A model generated the notes under the pieces. It ran no database searches, was not told the DNA's origin, and saw only the letters and a program-made list of their open reading frames with translations. Position numbers and translations under genes: made by a program. Positions 38,468-46,522 of a stretch of 64,000 bases of DNA are shown here, one piece after another (position 1 is the first letter of the stretch; every line of letters starts with the position of its first letter). The DNA comes from an uncultured Pseudomonadota bacterium. Its GTDB lineage: Bacteria; Myxococcota_A; UBA796; GCA-2862545. The stretch covers positions 62,001-126,000 of the forward strand of contig CAJXTB010000011.1 of NCBI GenBank assembly GCA_913061235.1, written 5' to 3'.

Positions 38468-39502
38468 TCATGGGGATTGCTCAGCGAGCAGCGTGCGCAT
38501 GTCCAGCGCATAGGCATTGGCTTCCGGAGCCGACAGGCCGCCGTCCCAGAGGAACGAGAAGTCTGGGCACACGGTGAAGTCTTGCAGAACACCGCGAATG
38601 TAGACGTTTGCGCAGCCATCACAGCGGTTGAAGGGGTCGTTGTCGTAAGGGTCGTCGGTCACGTCATCGTCGTAGCGGGGCTGGAAGATGAGCTCGGTCC
38701 AGAAGGCGTTCTCGTCGCGAACCCCAATCCAGCCGGCAGGCTCATCTGCACAGACATCTGGGGCGGTACTCCCCGGCGCTGCCCACAACAAGTCCACGGT
38801 CATGCTGTCGTAGCGGTCGCGCAGCAGGTGGTCGAACAGGTGCACATTGCCGCGCATCTCGAGGGTGTCGGCGTCTCCACCGGTCGCTCGGGTGAACAAC
38901 TCAGCGCGCAGACCGCCTGGCGCGATGGGGTCGATGAGCGCCCCGGTCATCGTGGCGTCGACAAGGGACGAATAGGACCAGGATGAGTAGTCCGTCGCAT
39001 CTACGCGTAGGACAGAGTCGCTGGCTTCTCCGTCGAACTCCAGCTGGATGTCTTCGCCTAGCGCAACGAGTCCGTCGGCAACAATGCGTCGTGAGCCTTC
39101 TGCGGTGGCTCCGATGTTGCTGTCCGAGTCACCTTGGACAGAGATGCGGTTGTCCCACCATGACCAGCCGGCGTAGCGACGACCGCCAGTCGCAGTACAT
39201 AAGTCAGACCATGCATACCCGGCTTCTTCGGGAATCTCGTTGTTGTCCAAGTCAGGAGTTCCAGCGAAGAAGTTGGGGCACCCGGTCGATGCCAGCTCCA
39301 GCGTTTCCACATGGGCAGGCCACACTTCACGCAGGTCGACCGCAAGGGCCAATCGCAGCGCGTCTTCGGCGCCGAGTGCGACTTCGTCTGGGGACACATC
39401 TGGGATGAGCAGCTCAACCGGCGGCTCGCCAAAGTCCAGGGGGTCTTCGTCTTCGGCACAGCCCAACAGGGCGAGCGGTACAAGGAGGAGTACGCCGCGC
39501 AT
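38468..39502 (-). CDS. Lipoprotein of unknown function
   Basis: A 344-residue lipoprotein. ATG 39502 follows the previous stop as TGATG, and gives MRGVLLLVPLALLGC. No domain recognised. The mature part mentions no catalytic motif; it holds beta-rich stretches (SRRIVADGLVALGEDIQLEF, SVLRVDATDYSSWSYSS) and a Cys pair near the end (RCDGCANVYIRG, TVCPDFSF). It is co-transcribed with the lipoprotein at 39502. Confidence 0.65.
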   Translation of the reverse strand: MRGVLLLVPLALLGCAEDEDPLDFGEPPVELLIPDVSPDEVALGAEDALRLALAVDLREVWPAHVETLELASTGCPNFFAGTPDLDNNEIPEEAGYAWSDLCTATGGRRYAGWSWWDNRISVQGDSDSNIGATAEGSRRIVADGLVALGEDIQLEFDGEASDSVLRVDATDYSSWSYSSLVDATMTGALIDPIAPGGLRAELFTRATGGDADTLEMRGNVHLFDHLLRDRYDSMTVDLLWAAPGSTAPDVCADEPAGWIGVRDENAFWTELIFQPRYDDDVTDDPYDNDPFNRCDGCANVYIRGVLQDFTVCPDFSFLWDGGLSAPEANAYALDMRTLLAEQSP

Positions 39503-40182
39503 CACATCTCCTCGTCTTCAATGGAGATGCCCATCGTGGCTTGCCATTCGTAGGTCAGAGCGTCGTCTTCTAGGGTTGCGTTGTACCAAGGCAGCCAGGT
39601 TCCGCTGTCGCCAACATTGCGTAGGACTTGGCCGGTTGTGGGGTTGAAGCCCAGGGTCCAGGTGTCGCCGGTCTGCGGCAAGAACGGGTCGTGGCACTGG
39701 TCGCGCATGCCGGATGTCAGTGAGAACTGAACATCGAAGACCACCTCACATCCGCTGCAGGTCTGGTCAGAGGGCACGCCGGCCAGGGCGTATAGAAGGT
39801 CGCAGTCCAGCGGGGCTTCGTCTGTGTCGCTGTCGGTGTCTAGGTCGGTATCGTCTTCGAGGTCCGGGTCAGGAATGTCGCCGTCTAGGTACTCTTGAAC
39901 GGTGAGCTCGCCGGCGAAACTTGTGTAGGGACCGCCATTGGGAGCCAGTGCGGCCTCCCCCCATTGGCGAATGGTGACGGTGTGCAGCGGAACTTCATCG
40001 AGCACCACGTCGCCGGTATCCAGCGGCTCAAATCCGCCGCCAGTGTCGGGAATGAACCCGCTCGTGTCTATGTCTGGAAGGGTGCCCGCTGTGTCTTCCA
40101 CTGTCCCCGTACATGCAGCAATGACCGCCAAGGATGCCGCGGCCCACAAATGTGACTGATAGACAGGAGAGAGTTTCGCCAT
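39502..40182 (-). CDS. Lipoprotein with short Asp-Thr linker
   Basis: A 226-residue lipoprotein (LAVIAACTG). Residues about 105-118 are an internal Asp-Thr stretch (DDTDLDTDSDTD). Four Cys near residues 120-165 (LDCDLLY, TCSGCEVVF, DQCHDPF) may form disulfides. The protein is first of a two-gene operon with 38468. A dyad GAAAAATTTTC lies 41 bp upstream of its start. Function unknown. Confidence 0.65.
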   Translation of the reverse strand: MAKLSPVYQSHLWAAASLAVIAACTGTVEDTAGTLPDIDTSGFIPDTGGGFEPLDTGDVVLDEVPLHTVTIRQWGEAALAPNGGPYTSFAGELTVQEYLDGDIPDPDLEDDTDLDTDSDTDEAPLDCDLLYALAGVPSDQTCSGCEVVFDVQFSLTSGMRDQCHDPFLPQTGDTWTLGFNPTTGQVLRNVGDSGTWLPWYNATLEDDALTYEWQATMGISIEDEEM

Positions 40183-40223
40183 GCAGCCTCCACATTAGGG
40201 GTAGCTCATTGTCACAGCCTGTC

Positions 40224-40234
40224 GAAAAATTTTC
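40224..40234. promoter_or_regulatory. GAAAAWTTTTC dyad, site 1
   Basis: GAAAAATTTTC, 41 bp upstream of the leftward lipoprotein gene (start 40182). It reads equally on both strands. Three similar sites lie at 40368, 50594 and 51059. Confidence 0.55.
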
Positions 40235-40367
40235 ACGAGGTTGACCCTTGCCGGTTTTCCATGGGTGTATAGATTGCCGCCTTGGATGGTCGGTTGCGGA
40301 CGTAGAGCGGCCTGGGCTCTGACTTGTGTCGACCGTGATCGAATCGGCATTGGACCGTTGGTAGTGG

Positions 40368-40379
40368 GAAAATTTTTTC
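40368..40379. promoter_or_regulatory. GAAAAWTTTTC dyad, site 2
   Basis: GAAAATTTTTTC, one base longer than the other copies, 47 bp upstream of the beta-helix gene (ATG 40427). TAGAAT about 20 bp further on could be its -10. Confidence 0.5.
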
Positions 40380-40426
40380 GCTGACGGGCTGGCGCTGTGT
40401 AGAATGCGCGCTACCGTTGACAGGTG

Positions 40427-42511
40427 ATGACACTCCCCCGACTCTCCGCTTGCGTGCTCTGTGTTGCTCTGATGGCGTGCACGTCAGAGGAGGAACGCCC
40501 GGCTACGGTGTCTCTCAGCACGGTGTCCATTGCCTTTGGTAATGTCCCGCTAGAGCAGACGGACGTGCAGACCGTTCAGCTCTCCAACACCGGCACTGAC
40601 CCGCTCTCGCTGTTCAGTGTGACCCTCGTTCAGGGGGCCAGTCGTGTGTTCGGTGCCGATGGACCCGGCTCTGTCGAGATTGCTGGCGGTGAGAGTGTGG
40701 ACTTGATGTTCACCTTTGAGCCGGATGACCTGGGTGATGTCAGTGGTCGTTTTCAGGTGCGCACATCCGACGAGCTCACGGGACCTGTCGCGGTTGAGGT
40801 CACGGGAACGGGCACCCCATCCATCGCAGACAACGACGAGGACGGCGTTACCGGCTCCGATGGTGACTGTGATGACAGCCGAGCAGATGTGTACCCGGGG
40901 GCCCCAGAGCTGTGTGACGGGCGAGACAACGACTGCGACGGAACCATTCCGGCGAATGAAGCGGATGCGGACCGTGACGGCGTGCGGCTGTGTGCGGACG
41001 ACTGTGATGACGACGATGACAACGTGTTTCCCGGTGCGGACGAGATCTGCGACGGCAAAGACAGTGACTGCGACGGCGTGAACCAAGATTCCGCAGACGG
41101 CGACAACGACGGCATCAGCATCTGCGACGGTGACTGCGATGACGCTGAGCCGCGCACCGCACCGGGACTCACTGAGGTCTGCGACGGTATCGACAACGAC
41201 TGCCTCGCCGGCATTGATGATGTTGATGAAGACGACGATGGCCACACCACATGCGGCGTGGTTCCGGACTGCGATGACGGCTCGTCAGCCATTCATCCAT
41301 CCATCGTGGACCCCACCGCGCCGGACGGTGGCGCTGGCACCCAGGACAGCCCGTTCAATACCTTGGCCGCAGGCATCCTGGACGCCACGGACGACTGCCG
41401 TGTGGTCTTTGTGGGCGCGGGTTCCCAAGACGTCGCACTGACCATCACACAGGACGTGGAGCTGGTTGGCGACCCTGCCGGTGGCACCGAGCTGACCGCT
41501 GTTGAAGGAAGCCGATTGTTCTCGGTCAACGCCGGTACCTTGACCCTGCGCGACATGACACTGACCGGTGCACGCGTGTCCGGAGACGGTGCCGCAGCGC
41601 TCATCATGGCACAGGGCGCCTTGGTCGCCGACGGCGTGTCCTTCGTGGACAACCAATCCACAGGGGGAGATGGTGGTGCCCTCTCCTTTGGAAGCAACTC
41701 GGCGTCGTCCCTCACTAACTGTCTCTTCACGGACAACGTGGCCAGCGATGACGGCGGTGCGGTCACGGTAGGCGACTTCACCGAAGTCACGATTTCGGAC
41801 AGCACCTTCTCGAACAATAGCGCATCCGATGGTGGTGCGATTCACGCGGAACTGGGCGGTCTTTCGCTGTTTGACTCTGACCTTGAGGGCAACTCTGCAT
41901 CCGGTCGTGGCGGCGGTCTGTTCGCCTCTGGCTTTGAGCTGGACGCCCAGCGGGTCACGTTTACGGCGAACACGTCCTCCGGCAACGGCGGCGGGGCGGC
42001 CCTAGCAACCGGCTTGGTCGGTGACCTCTCAGCGTCTGTCTTCCAGCACAATAGCGCTGTGGATGGCGGTGCAGTTCATGTGGCCAATGTCTTCGATGTG
42101 GCGCTGTCCAACCTCACCTTGGTCAACAACACCGCCTCTGGCAATGGTGCTGCGGTCTACGTTCAAGACGAAGGCGTTGTCCTCACCAACCTGCTCGGCA
42201 TGTTCAATACCGGTACCACCGGCTGCTTCCAGCAAGGCGAACTCGATACCTTCGCGGTCACCTACTCCACGTTCTTCTCGACCGTCGGCCAAGACTGGGG
42301 TGGGGGATGCGGTGCGGATGGGACTGGAAATACCACCGTCAACCCTCTGTTCACGTCTGTCGATGACGACGCCGACTGGGACGATGACACGCTGACGCTT
42401 CAGTCCGGGTCTCCAGCACGCAACAGCGGCGACCCCGACAATTCCTTTGACGACGCTGACGGCAGCCGGAATGACCGCGGTCACACCGGTGGTCCGAACG
42501 CTGCTCCCTGA
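40427..42511 (+). CDS. Lipoprotein with ASH-like domain, MopE repeats and beta-helix
   Basis: A 694-residue surface lipoprotein (LCVALMAC). ATG 40427 is preferred to the GTG one codon earlier. Residues about 20-125 form an Ig-like ASH/HYDIN-type domain (STVSIAFGNVPLEQTDVQTV). Residues 128-280 hold four MopE-type units of the form DxDxDG...DCDD...CDGxDNDCDG, likely calcium-binding. Residues about 300-660 are right-handed beta-helix coils with repeated DGGA, NNSASDGGA and SGNGGG turns. The C-terminus ends SRNDRGHTGG as in outer-surface beta-helix proteins. Likely a cell-surface structural or polysaccharide-binding protein. The next gene starts 17 bp on. Confidence 0.82.
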   Translation: MTLPRLSACVLCVALMACTSEEERPATVSLSTVSIAFGNVPLEQTDVQTVQLSNTGTDPLSLFSVTLVQGASRVFGADGPGSVEIAGGESVDLMFTFEPDDLGDVSGRFQVRTSDELTGPVAVEVTGTGTPSIADNDEDGVTGSDGDCDDSRADVYPGAPELCDGRDNDCDGTIPANEADADRDGVRLCADDCDDDDDNVFPGADEICDGKDSDCDGVNQDSADGDNDGISICDGDCDDAEPRTAPGLTEVCDGIDNDCLAGIDDVDEDDDGHTTCGVVPDCDDGSSAIHPSIVDPTAPDGGAGTQDSPFNTLAAGILDATDDCRVVFVGAGSQDVALTITQDVELVGDPAGGTELTAVEGSRLFSVNAGTLTLRDMTLTGARVSGDGAAALIMAQGALVADGVSFVDNQSTGGDGGALSFGSNSASSLTNCLFTDNVASDDGGAVTVGDFTEVTISDSTFSNNSASDGGAIHAELGGLSLFDSDLEGNSASGRGGGLFASGFELDAQRVTFTANTSSGNGGGAALATGLVGDLSASVFQHNSAVDGGAVHVANVFDVALSNLTLVNNTASGNGAAVYVQDEGVVLTNLLGMFNTGTTGCFQQGELDTFAVTYSTFFSTVGQDWGGGCGADGTGNTTVNPLFTSVDDDADWDDDTLTLQSGSPARNSGDPDNSFDDADGSRNDRGHTGGPNAAP

Positions 42512-42528
42512 ACGCTGTACGAGGCTCT

Positions 42529-43953
42529 ATGCGCCCAATTCTGATTTCCAGTGCTTTGCTATGGGCGTCGTCTGCGAGCGCGGTCACCGTTGAGCTGGAA
42601 CCCGGCGCAGACATCGCCGCATTGACCACTGCAATGGCCCCCGGTGACGAGTTCATCTTTCACGCTGGGACCTACGAGCTCGCCGGTCAGCTCAACTGGA
42701 CAGCGGTCGGAACCGAGGCCGACCCCATCTCGATTCGGACCGCCGGTGATGGCGTGGTCACCTTTGAGTTGGCCGACGGTGGGCACGTTGTGCGCTTCAG
42801 CGACAGCGCCTTCGTCATCTTTCAGGACTTCGTGCTGCGCGGGACCGATGACCGCTACGAAAACAGCAACCACTCCGGGCTTGTCATCTCCAACAGCGCC
42901 GACGTCACTGTTGAGAGCGTTCGCATTGAGCACGTCGGCGGCACGGGACTTGTGCTGGGTGGGGACAACCAACGCATTCATGTGGAAGGGGTTGAGATCT
43001 CCGACACACGGACCGGCGCTGGCATCCAGATGGGCTGTGGCAATGCGAGCTGTTGGACCAGCGACTCTGTGTTCACCGGCAACCTGGTCCACGATGTGCT
43101 GGGGGAGAACCGATACGGCATTGAGCTGTTGCCCGGCGGTCAAGGCAACACCTTCACCAACAACGTCATCTACAACGTGGGCGGCGTGGGGATTGGGGTC
43201 AGCAGCACTGAGTTTGGACCGTCGAATACCGTAGAAGGCAACGTGGTGTGGGACGCGTTTGACGCCGGTATCCGCGTGGCTGGAGCGGCCACTGTTCGCA
43301 ACAACATCGTGTTTCGCATTCAGGGCAACGGCATCCGCAGCTCAGACCAGTTTCCGGACTCGCTGCAAGATGTGGTGATTGCCAACAACACCATCGTGGA
43401 CACCAGCGACTGGGGCGTGCGCCTACAGCAGTGGAACGAGAAGCAGGGAATGGTGCTAACGAACAACGCCGTCGCCAACCCCACCGGGCGTGCCTTCACC
43501 GTAGACGCTGAAGAGTGGGACGATGGCAACTACATCGCTGGCAACGTCATGACCGGCCTTGTGGAGAAGATCGACTCCGAGCTCGGACAGTTCACTCCAG
43601 GCTTTGGCTACGGCGACTTTGAAGATGCCGCAGTCTGGGACTTCTACCCCACGCCTGGCTCCGCACTCATTGGTGTGGGAGACGCCGCTGCTGACGCCTT
43701 CGTACCGGCCAATGACTTCAGTGACTTTGCCCGCGACGGTTCCGCACCCGACGTCGGCGCATACGAGTACACCGGCGAGGGAAACCCAGGCTGGACCCTT
43801 CAGGAAGACTTCAAGGGGCCGCCCACCGAGCGGACGGTTGGCGAGGACGTAGGCGGCGGTTGCTGTGGCGACAAGGGCAGTGATGCCGGCGTGTTTCTGT
43901 GGCCACTGCTCGCCCTGTTTGCCCTGCGTCGTCGTCGCACATTCGCCGAATAG
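42529..43953 (+). CDS. Right-handed beta-helix protein with MYXO-CTERM-type tail
   Basis: A 474-residue exported protein (Sec signal SSALLWASSASA). Residues about 25-420 form a right-handed parallel beta-helix of the NosD/pectate-lyase-like type, with coils such as NHSGLVISNSADVTVESVRI and NNVIYNVGGVGIGVSS. The C-terminus GGGCCGDKGSDAGVFLWP then hydrophobic residues and RRRR fits the MYXO-CTERM sorting tail, so surface anchoring is expected. No catalytic carbohydrate-lyase residues can be assigned with confidence. It follows the beta-helix lipoprotein by 17 bp and is likely co-transcribed. Confidence 0.83.
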   Translation: MRPILISSALLWASSASAVTVELEPGADIAALTTAMAPGDEFIFHAGTYELAGQLNWTAVGTEADPISIRTAGDGVVTFELADGGHVVRFSDSAFVIFQDFVLRGTDDRYENSNHSGLVISNSADVTVESVRIEHVGGTGLVLGGDNQRIHVEGVEISDTRTGAGIQMGCGNASCWTSDSVFTGNLVHDVLGENRYGIELLPGGQGNTFTNNVIYNVGGVGIGVSSTEFGPSNTVEGNVVWDAFDAGIRVAGAATVRNNIVFRIQGNGIRSSDQFPDSLQDVVIANNTIVDTSDWGVRLQQWNEKQGMVLTNNAVANPTGRAFTVDAEEWDDGNYIAGNVMTGLVEKIDSELGQFTPGFGYGDFEDAAVWDFYPTPGSALIGVGDAAADAFVPANDFSDFARDGSAPDVGAYEYTGEGNPGWTLQEDFKGPPTERTVGEDVGGGCCGDKGSDAGVFLWPLLALFALRRRRTFAE

Positions 43954-43956
43954 CGC

Positions 43957-44508
43957 TCAGCGATTGCCAGTTGCGTTCGCACAGGCGCCCTGACCCGTGA
44001 CGCCCACCGCGACCGTGAATCGAGCGGCGATATCGGTAGTCTGTTCAGGACGATTGCCCGAGACGTCCGTGTCGAAGGTCATGCGCTCGGACACCACGTA
44101 GTCGGTGAGATCGACGTCTTCGAGGTCGAAGGCGACGAGCGCTTGTCCTTCGGGAAAGTCGTCCTGCGAGGCGACTAGAACGCGTGGAAGGTCCGGGGCT
44201 TCCACGTAGACATCTACCGAACTGATGAACGCCAGGTCGCTCCCGTCGGGGCTGACGGCCTCCAGCTCCAGGTTCTCCATGTACACCTCGCTGATGTCAC
44301 CAGGCTCCACTCCTTGATTTGCCAGCTCAGCGCTGGAGGTCAGGTCCATAGAGACGAACTCGCCAAATCCCATGTCTCCGGCGAACTGTTCGAGAAGCGT
44401 GCCTTGTTCCACAGTGGTGATGCTCTCGTCGCTGATGCGAATTCGGAACAGGCTGCTGCAGGCCATCCAGAGCAACATGGAGCTGATGGCGAGTACGCGA
44501 GTGTTCAT
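43957..44508 (-). CDS. Lipoprotein, unknown function
   Basis: A 183-residue lipoprotein. ATG 44508 gives MNTRVLAISSMLLWMAC; the frame upstream to 44658 has no signal. The mature part has alternating hydrophobic strands (YMENLELEAV, AFISSVDVYVEAPDLPRVLV) and two Cys near the C-terminus (GACANATGNR). No domain recognised. Its last codons come 3 bp after the convergent beta-helix gene. Confidence 0.65.
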   Translation of the reverse strand: MNTRVLAISSMLLWMACSSLFRIRISDESITTVEQGTLLEQFAGDMGFGEFVSMDLTSSAELANQGVEPGDISEVYMENLELEAVSPDGSDLAFISSVDVYVEAPDLPRVLVASQDDFPEGQALVAFDLEDVDLTDYVVSERMTFDTDVSGNRPEQTTDIAARFTVAVGVTGQGACANATGNR

Positions 44509-44669
44509 CGATAGTCCTAGTGTAGAAGCGTTGCCTGGGTAACCGGCGTGTCCTGGGAGAGGTGTCAGGTGTGCTGTCCTCCTTCTTAGCCAAGGAGTCA
44601 ACGCGCTTCTTTCCTGCGTGTCCGCTCGAACCGGGCTAATCTGCCGCCGATTTTGCATTTGGAGGGTCT

Positions 44670-46511
44670 GTGACTCGTTTGTCTACTGTGTTGTTCGGTC
44701 TGTCTACCTTGGCATTGGTTGGTTGTAAGTCTACTTTGGCCGTGGATGACGACGGTGATGGCTTCACCGCTGTTGAAGACTGCAACGACTCGAGTGCCGC
44801 AACCTACCCAGGCGCACCAGAAGCCTGTGACGGCGTCGACAACAACTGTGACGGCGCAATCGACGAGACCGACGAGTGCATGGACATGGACGGTGACGGC
44901 TCGCCATCGACCGTCGACTGTGACGACGAAGACAGCTCTAGCTTCCCCGGTGCCGCAGAGCGCTGTGACGGCGTGGACAACGACTGCGACGGCACTGTTG
45001 ATGAAGGCACTGAGTGCTTTGATGACGACGGTGATGGTGCCAGCGAAGACGAAGGCGACTGCAACGACGCCAACGCCAACACCTTCCCCGGTGCCATTGA
45101 AGTCTGTGACGGCCTCGACAACGACTGCGACGGCGAAGAAGACGAAGGCGTCGACTGCTCCAACGATGGCGACAACGACGGCTTTACCGTTGACCAGGGT
45201 GACTGCGACGACACGTCAGCCGCAGTGTTCCCAGATGCCCCTGAGATCTGCGACACACTCGACAACAACTGCAACAACACCATCGACGAAGGCACCAGCT
45301 GCTTTGATGATGACCGCGACGGCCAGACCGAAGACGAAGGCGACTGTGATGACGCCAATCCGGCGACCTTCACCGGTGCCTTGGAAGTCTGCGACGGCAT
45401 CGACAACAACTGCGACACCGTTGCCGACGAAGGCATTGACTGCTCTGGCGACGGCGACGGCGACGGCTTCACCGTTGACGAAGGCGACTGCGATGACACG
45501 GACGCGCTGATCAACCCAGACGCCGTTGAGATCTGCAACGAACAAGACGACAACTGCAACGAGTCCATCGATGAGATGACCGAGTGCTCGGACGACGACA
45601 ACGACGGGTTCACCGAGAATGCGGGTGACTGTGACGACACGGACCCGGCTATCAACCCCGGTGCTCCAGAAGTCACAGACGGCATTGACAACGACTGTGA
45701 CGAAGTCATCGACGAGAACATCGCGGTGTGCGACGTGGACGAGTTCGAGCCGAATGACTTCTTCAACCAGTCAGACGCTGTTGGCATCGACGCTCAAGTC
45801 TGCGGCACCATTGGCGAACCCGGCGACGTTGACTGGTTCAGCATTGCAGTCGACGACTGGTCCTACTTGTCCCTCGACATTGACGCCAATGTGCTCGATT
45901 CAGAGCTCGACAGCGTGGTCACCTTGTTCCAGGCAACGGCCGATGGCCCTGTCGAAGTGGCGTCGAATGATGACGATGAGTTCGGTAGCGACTTCGACTC
46001 CTACCTAGACATCTTCTTGCCGGTTGGCGGAACGTACTACGCGGTGGTCACGGACTACTTCGACGACGGTGGCGACCCGTACAACTACGAGATGTTCACC
46101 TTCGGCGCCGCTATCTGTGACGTAATCGAGGGCGAAGGCATCGACAGCGCAACGGACACAAACCGGACCCCAGAAACTGCTGAGGCCGTTGGGCCGAACG
46201 ACATTGCGTGTGGCTACACGCGCGCTTGGAACGACTTCGACTACTACGCAGTCACGGTCAATGCTGGCGACACGGTCACCTTCGACCTGGATGCCTTCGA
46301 GTACAACACCGGCCTCGAAGCACAGATGACCCTACGCGGTACCGACGGCATTTCCATCCTGTTGGAACAGCGTCCGGATGAGACAGCCGACCCCTTCTTC
46401 AGCTGGACCTTCGAAGATGGCGGCACCTACTACATTGAAGTGGAGTCGGACCTGATCAACATCCGTGACCAGGGCGCCTACGCGCTGTGGATGTTCCGCA
46501 CCCCAGCGTAG
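44670..46511 (+). CDS. MopE-repeat protein with two PPC-like domains, lipoprotein
   Basis: A 613-residue lipoprotein (STLALVGC), starting at GTG 44670. Residues about 25-345 are seven MopE-type units, each an Asp-rich loop (DDDGDGF or DGDNDGF), DCDD or DCND, and CDGxDNNCD. They resemble the metal-binding repeats of the methanotroph surface protein MopE and probably bind calcium. After residue 350 come two pre-peptidase C-terminal (PPC)-like beta domains (EPNDFFNQSDAVG...GDVDWFSIAV and PNDIACGYTRAWNDFDYYAV). Likely a surface matrix protein. Confidence 0.85.
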   Translation: MTRLSTVLFGLSTLALVGCKSTLAVDDDGDGFTAVEDCNDSSAATYPGAPEACDGVDNNCDGAIDETDECMDMDGDGSPSTVDCDDEDSSSFPGAAERCDGVDNDCDGTVDEGTECFDDDGDGASEDEGDCNDANANTFPGAIEVCDGLDNDCDGEEDEGVDCSNDGDNDGFTVDQGDCDDTSAAVFPDAPEICDTLDNNCNNTIDEGTSCFDDDRDGQTEDEGDCDDANPATFTGALEVCDGIDNNCDTVADEGIDCSGDGDGDGFTVDEGDCDDTDALINPDAVEICNEQDDNCNESIDEMTECSDDDNDGFTENAGDCDDTDPAINPGAPEVTDGIDNDCDEVIDENIAVCDVDEFEPNDFFNQSDAVGIDAQVCGTIGEPGDVDWFSIAVDDWSYLSLDIDANVLDSELDSVVTLFQATADGPVEVASNDDDEFGSDFDSYLDIFLPVGGTYYAVVTDYFDDGGDPYNYEMFTFGAAICDVIEGEGIDSATDTNRTPETAEAVGPNDIACGYTRAWNDFDYYAVTVNAGDTVTFDLDAFEYNTGLEAQMTLRGTDGISILLEQRPDETADPFFSWTFEDGGTYYIEVESDLINIRDQGAYALWMFRTPA

Positions 46512-46522
46512 ACGACCGCTCG

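Noticed and set aside
38246-38622. Short minus-strand open frames across the heptamer element
   Set aside because: Start inside or run out of the repeat with no signal, domain or ribosome site; the true gene downstream starts at 39502.
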